Of a DNA stretch of 7,890 nt, positions 6,561 through 7,890 are shown piece by piece. Source of the stretch: an uncultured Bacillus sp. (lineage in GTDB: Bacteria; Bacillota; Bacilli; Bacillales; Cytobacillaceae). The stretch is from contig CALGSR010000234.1 of the NCBI GenBank assembly GCA_937902115.1, positions 1 to 7,890 of the forward strand, read 5' to 3'. The translations under genes and the position numbers were made by a program. The notes under the pieces are model-generated. The model saw only the letters and a list, made by a program, of their open reading frames with translations. It made no database searches and was not told the origin of the DNA. How positions within the stretch are numbered: the stretch's first letter is position 1; every line of letters begins with the position of its first letter.

Positions 6561-7256
6561 TTATTTAATTCCAATATGAACCGCGGCAACCCCGCCGGTA
6601 AACGGCTTGTATGTGACCTTTTGTAATCCAGCTTCACGAAACATCGCAGCAAGCTCTTTCATGCCAGGAAAATCTCTAGCTGATTCTTGCAGCCAGGAGT
6701 ACTCTTCATAGCTTTTCGCAAACATTTTTCCGAAAAAAGGCATAATAAAGCGAAAGTAAAAATAATAGATCTGCTTGTATCCAAATAATGTCGGCTGTGA
6801 TGTTTCGAGACAGACGACCTTCCCCCCTGGCCTGACTACCCGTGTCATCTCTTTAAGCACCTGTAAATAATCCGGAACATTGCGAAGTCCGAAACCAATA
6901 GTCACGTAATCAAAGGTGTTGTCTGGGAATGGGAGTTCCATTGCATTCCCATGAATCAGCTGAATCTGCTTATATTCTTTGACCTTTTCTTCTCCAATTT
7001 TCAGCATATTTTTACTAAAATCAAGTCCAATGACTTCGCCGTCTTTTCCCACTTCCTCAGCAAGGGCAATTGTCCAGTCTGCTGTCCCGCAGCAAACATC
7101 AAGGGCTTTCGCTCCTTTTTGTACATCCATTCGTTTCATTGTATCTTTACGCCATCTAATATGCTGCTGAAAGCTGATGACAGAATTCATTTTATCGTAC
7201 GAACCGTAAATTTTCTCAAAGACATGATGGACTCTTTCTTCTTTAGATTGCTGCAT
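6561..7256 (-). CDS. menG: Demethylmenaquinone methyltransferase
   Basis: SAM-dependent methyltransferase (UbiE/MenG family) that performs the last step of menaquinone synthesis, methylating the naphthoquinone ring at the membrane. The 231 residues span the full family length (233 in B. subtilis). The first family signature, from YDKMNSVIS to HIRW, is at 20-35. SAM motif I, ALDVCCGTADW, is at 51-61, with GLDFSKNML at 77-85 and the acceptor region IGFGLRNVPD at 120-129. The second signature appears as RVVRPGGKVVCLETS. The ending FTGGVAAVHIGIK is typical. The ATG lies 4 nt after the hepS stop and its ribosome site (GAAGAAGGG) is inside the hepS end, so the two are coexpressed. The neighbouring hepS and hepT make the prenyl tail of the substrate. 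Confidence 0.98.
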   Translation of the reverse strand: MQQSKEERVHHVFEKIYGSYDKMNSVISFQQHIRWRKDTMKRMDVQKGAKALDVCCGTADWTIALAEEVGKDGEVIGLDFSKNMLKIGEEKVKEYKQIQLIHGNAMELPFPDNTFDYVTIGFGLRNVPDYLQVLKEMTRVVRPGGKVVCLETSQPTLFGYKQIYYFYFRFIMPFFGKMFAKSYEEYSWLQESARDFPGMKELAAMFREAGLQKVTYKPFTGGVAAVHIGIK

Positions 7257-7260
7257 CCTA

Positions 7261-7890
7261 TTACCCTTCTTCCGCCAATGTTTTTGCTCCCGAATGCTGA
7301 AGCCCGATGATTTGAACCATTCGTTTTTTCAAACAAGCATTGATCTGCGGAAATTTATCAATTTCTCGTTCAATGATACGTTCTGCGTATTCGATGTATC
7401 GATCACAAATCAGCAGTAAGTGTTTTTTTTGCTCAAATGATTTTTCTTGTGCCTTCTTTGCAAAACTAATTTTCTCCAATGCATCAAAGACAAAAGAATG
7501 CCCTGTTTGTTTAAACTGGATTCTTTCGGAATGCATACGTTTGACAAACAGCAGATTGATAATCATTTCCCTCCATGAAGTTACTCCGCCGTATTTCATC
7601 AGTTCTCCAAATAACGCAAATTCGATTATTTTCATGCTGTTCATTAAGTCCTCAACATGATTCGGGTCTTTGTGATAAACAAATACTTTATGTTCATTGA
7701 TGTTCTTGACACCCTCAGACAACATTTTTATCATTTGGATATCGCCGATTCCCGCCAAATATTTATAATATAGCCCGCTATAATAATCTCCGGCAAGTAC
7801 TGTTAGCTGTCTTACCTTCATGCCGGATTCATCCGTCAGCTCCGTTGACACTAAATCATGTGTACCAAGGGCAACCTGCATGAGCATGAT
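7261..7890 (-). CDS. hepS: Heptaprenyl diphosphate synthase component 1, N-terminus outside the window
   Basis: Small, non-catalytic partner of HepT. The family lacks aspartate-rich motifs but is required for activity and product length. 209 residues are visible; by comparison with B. subtilis HepS (251 aa, from memory) about 60 N-terminal residues are missing. The Met codons at 7887 and 7881 lie inside the protein (MLMQVALGTHD aligns with an internal B. subtilis segment) and are not the start. QLTVLAGDYYSGLYYKYL and INEHK are the best matches; the C-terminal half is more diverged, as usual for this family. It ends with AEEG and tandem TAA TAG stops. menG begins 4 nt further on. In B. subtilis mtrB and folE lie upstream, so they may sit just beyond the right edge. 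Confidence 0.93.
   Translation of the reverse strand: MMLMQVALGTHDLVSTELTDESGMKVRQLTVLAGDYYSGLYYKYLAGIGDIQMIKMLSEGVKNINEHKVFVYHKDPNHVEDLMNSMKIIEFALFGELMKYGGVTSWREMIINLLFVKRMHSERIQFKQTGHSFVFDALEKISFAKKAQEKSFEQKKHLLLICDRYIEYAERIIEREIDKFPQINACLKKRMVQIIGLQHSGAKTLAEEG

Noticed and set aside
6951..7310. 119-codon plus-strand open frame opposite menG
   Set aside because: It lies antisense to conserved MenG motifs, with no promoter or ribosome site, so it is a shadow.

Overview
The window is a stretch of chromosome from a low-GC Gram-positive bacterium of the Bacillaceae (Bacillus in the broad sense). The proteins closely resemble, from memory, their Bacillus subtilis counterparts. The gene order hepS-menG-hepT-ndk-cheR-aroC(aroF)-aroB-aroH followed by hisC is the classic Bacillus menaquinone/aromatic supraoperon neighbourhood. 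All genes lie on the minus strand, so transcription runs from right (7890) to left (1). I see no tRNA, rRNA, CRISPR array, insertion sequence, prophage or defence gene, and no gap without a gene exceeds about 205 bases.

Right part (7890-5408): hepS (its N-terminal end lies outside the window), menG and hepT supply the heptaprenyl side chain and the last methylation of menaquinone-7. A weak AU-rich hairpin follows hepT. Middle (5374-3893): ndk has its own short leader and ends in a clear intrinsic terminator (4833-4866). cheR, the chemotaxis methyltransferase, follows behind its own probable promoter. Left part (3830-1): aroC, aroB, aroH and hisC form a tight unit with 1 to 25 nt junctions, preceded by a possible extended -10 promoter and a palindrome. 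These genes turn DAHP into dehydroquinate (AroB) and EPSP into chorismate (AroC), then chorismate into prephenate (AroH). HisC would transaminate in histidine and Phe/Tyr synthesis.

Two things stand out. First, hisC carries an in-frame TAG at 280-282. The reading frame stays open and fully homologous to HisC on both sides, so this is a single nonsense change in an otherwise intact gene, or a sequence error. Second, the trpEDCFBA block that sits between aroH and hisC in B. subtilis is absent: only about 24 nt separate the two genes. The rest is conserved housekeeping DNA, and I found no convincing sign of a new biological system.
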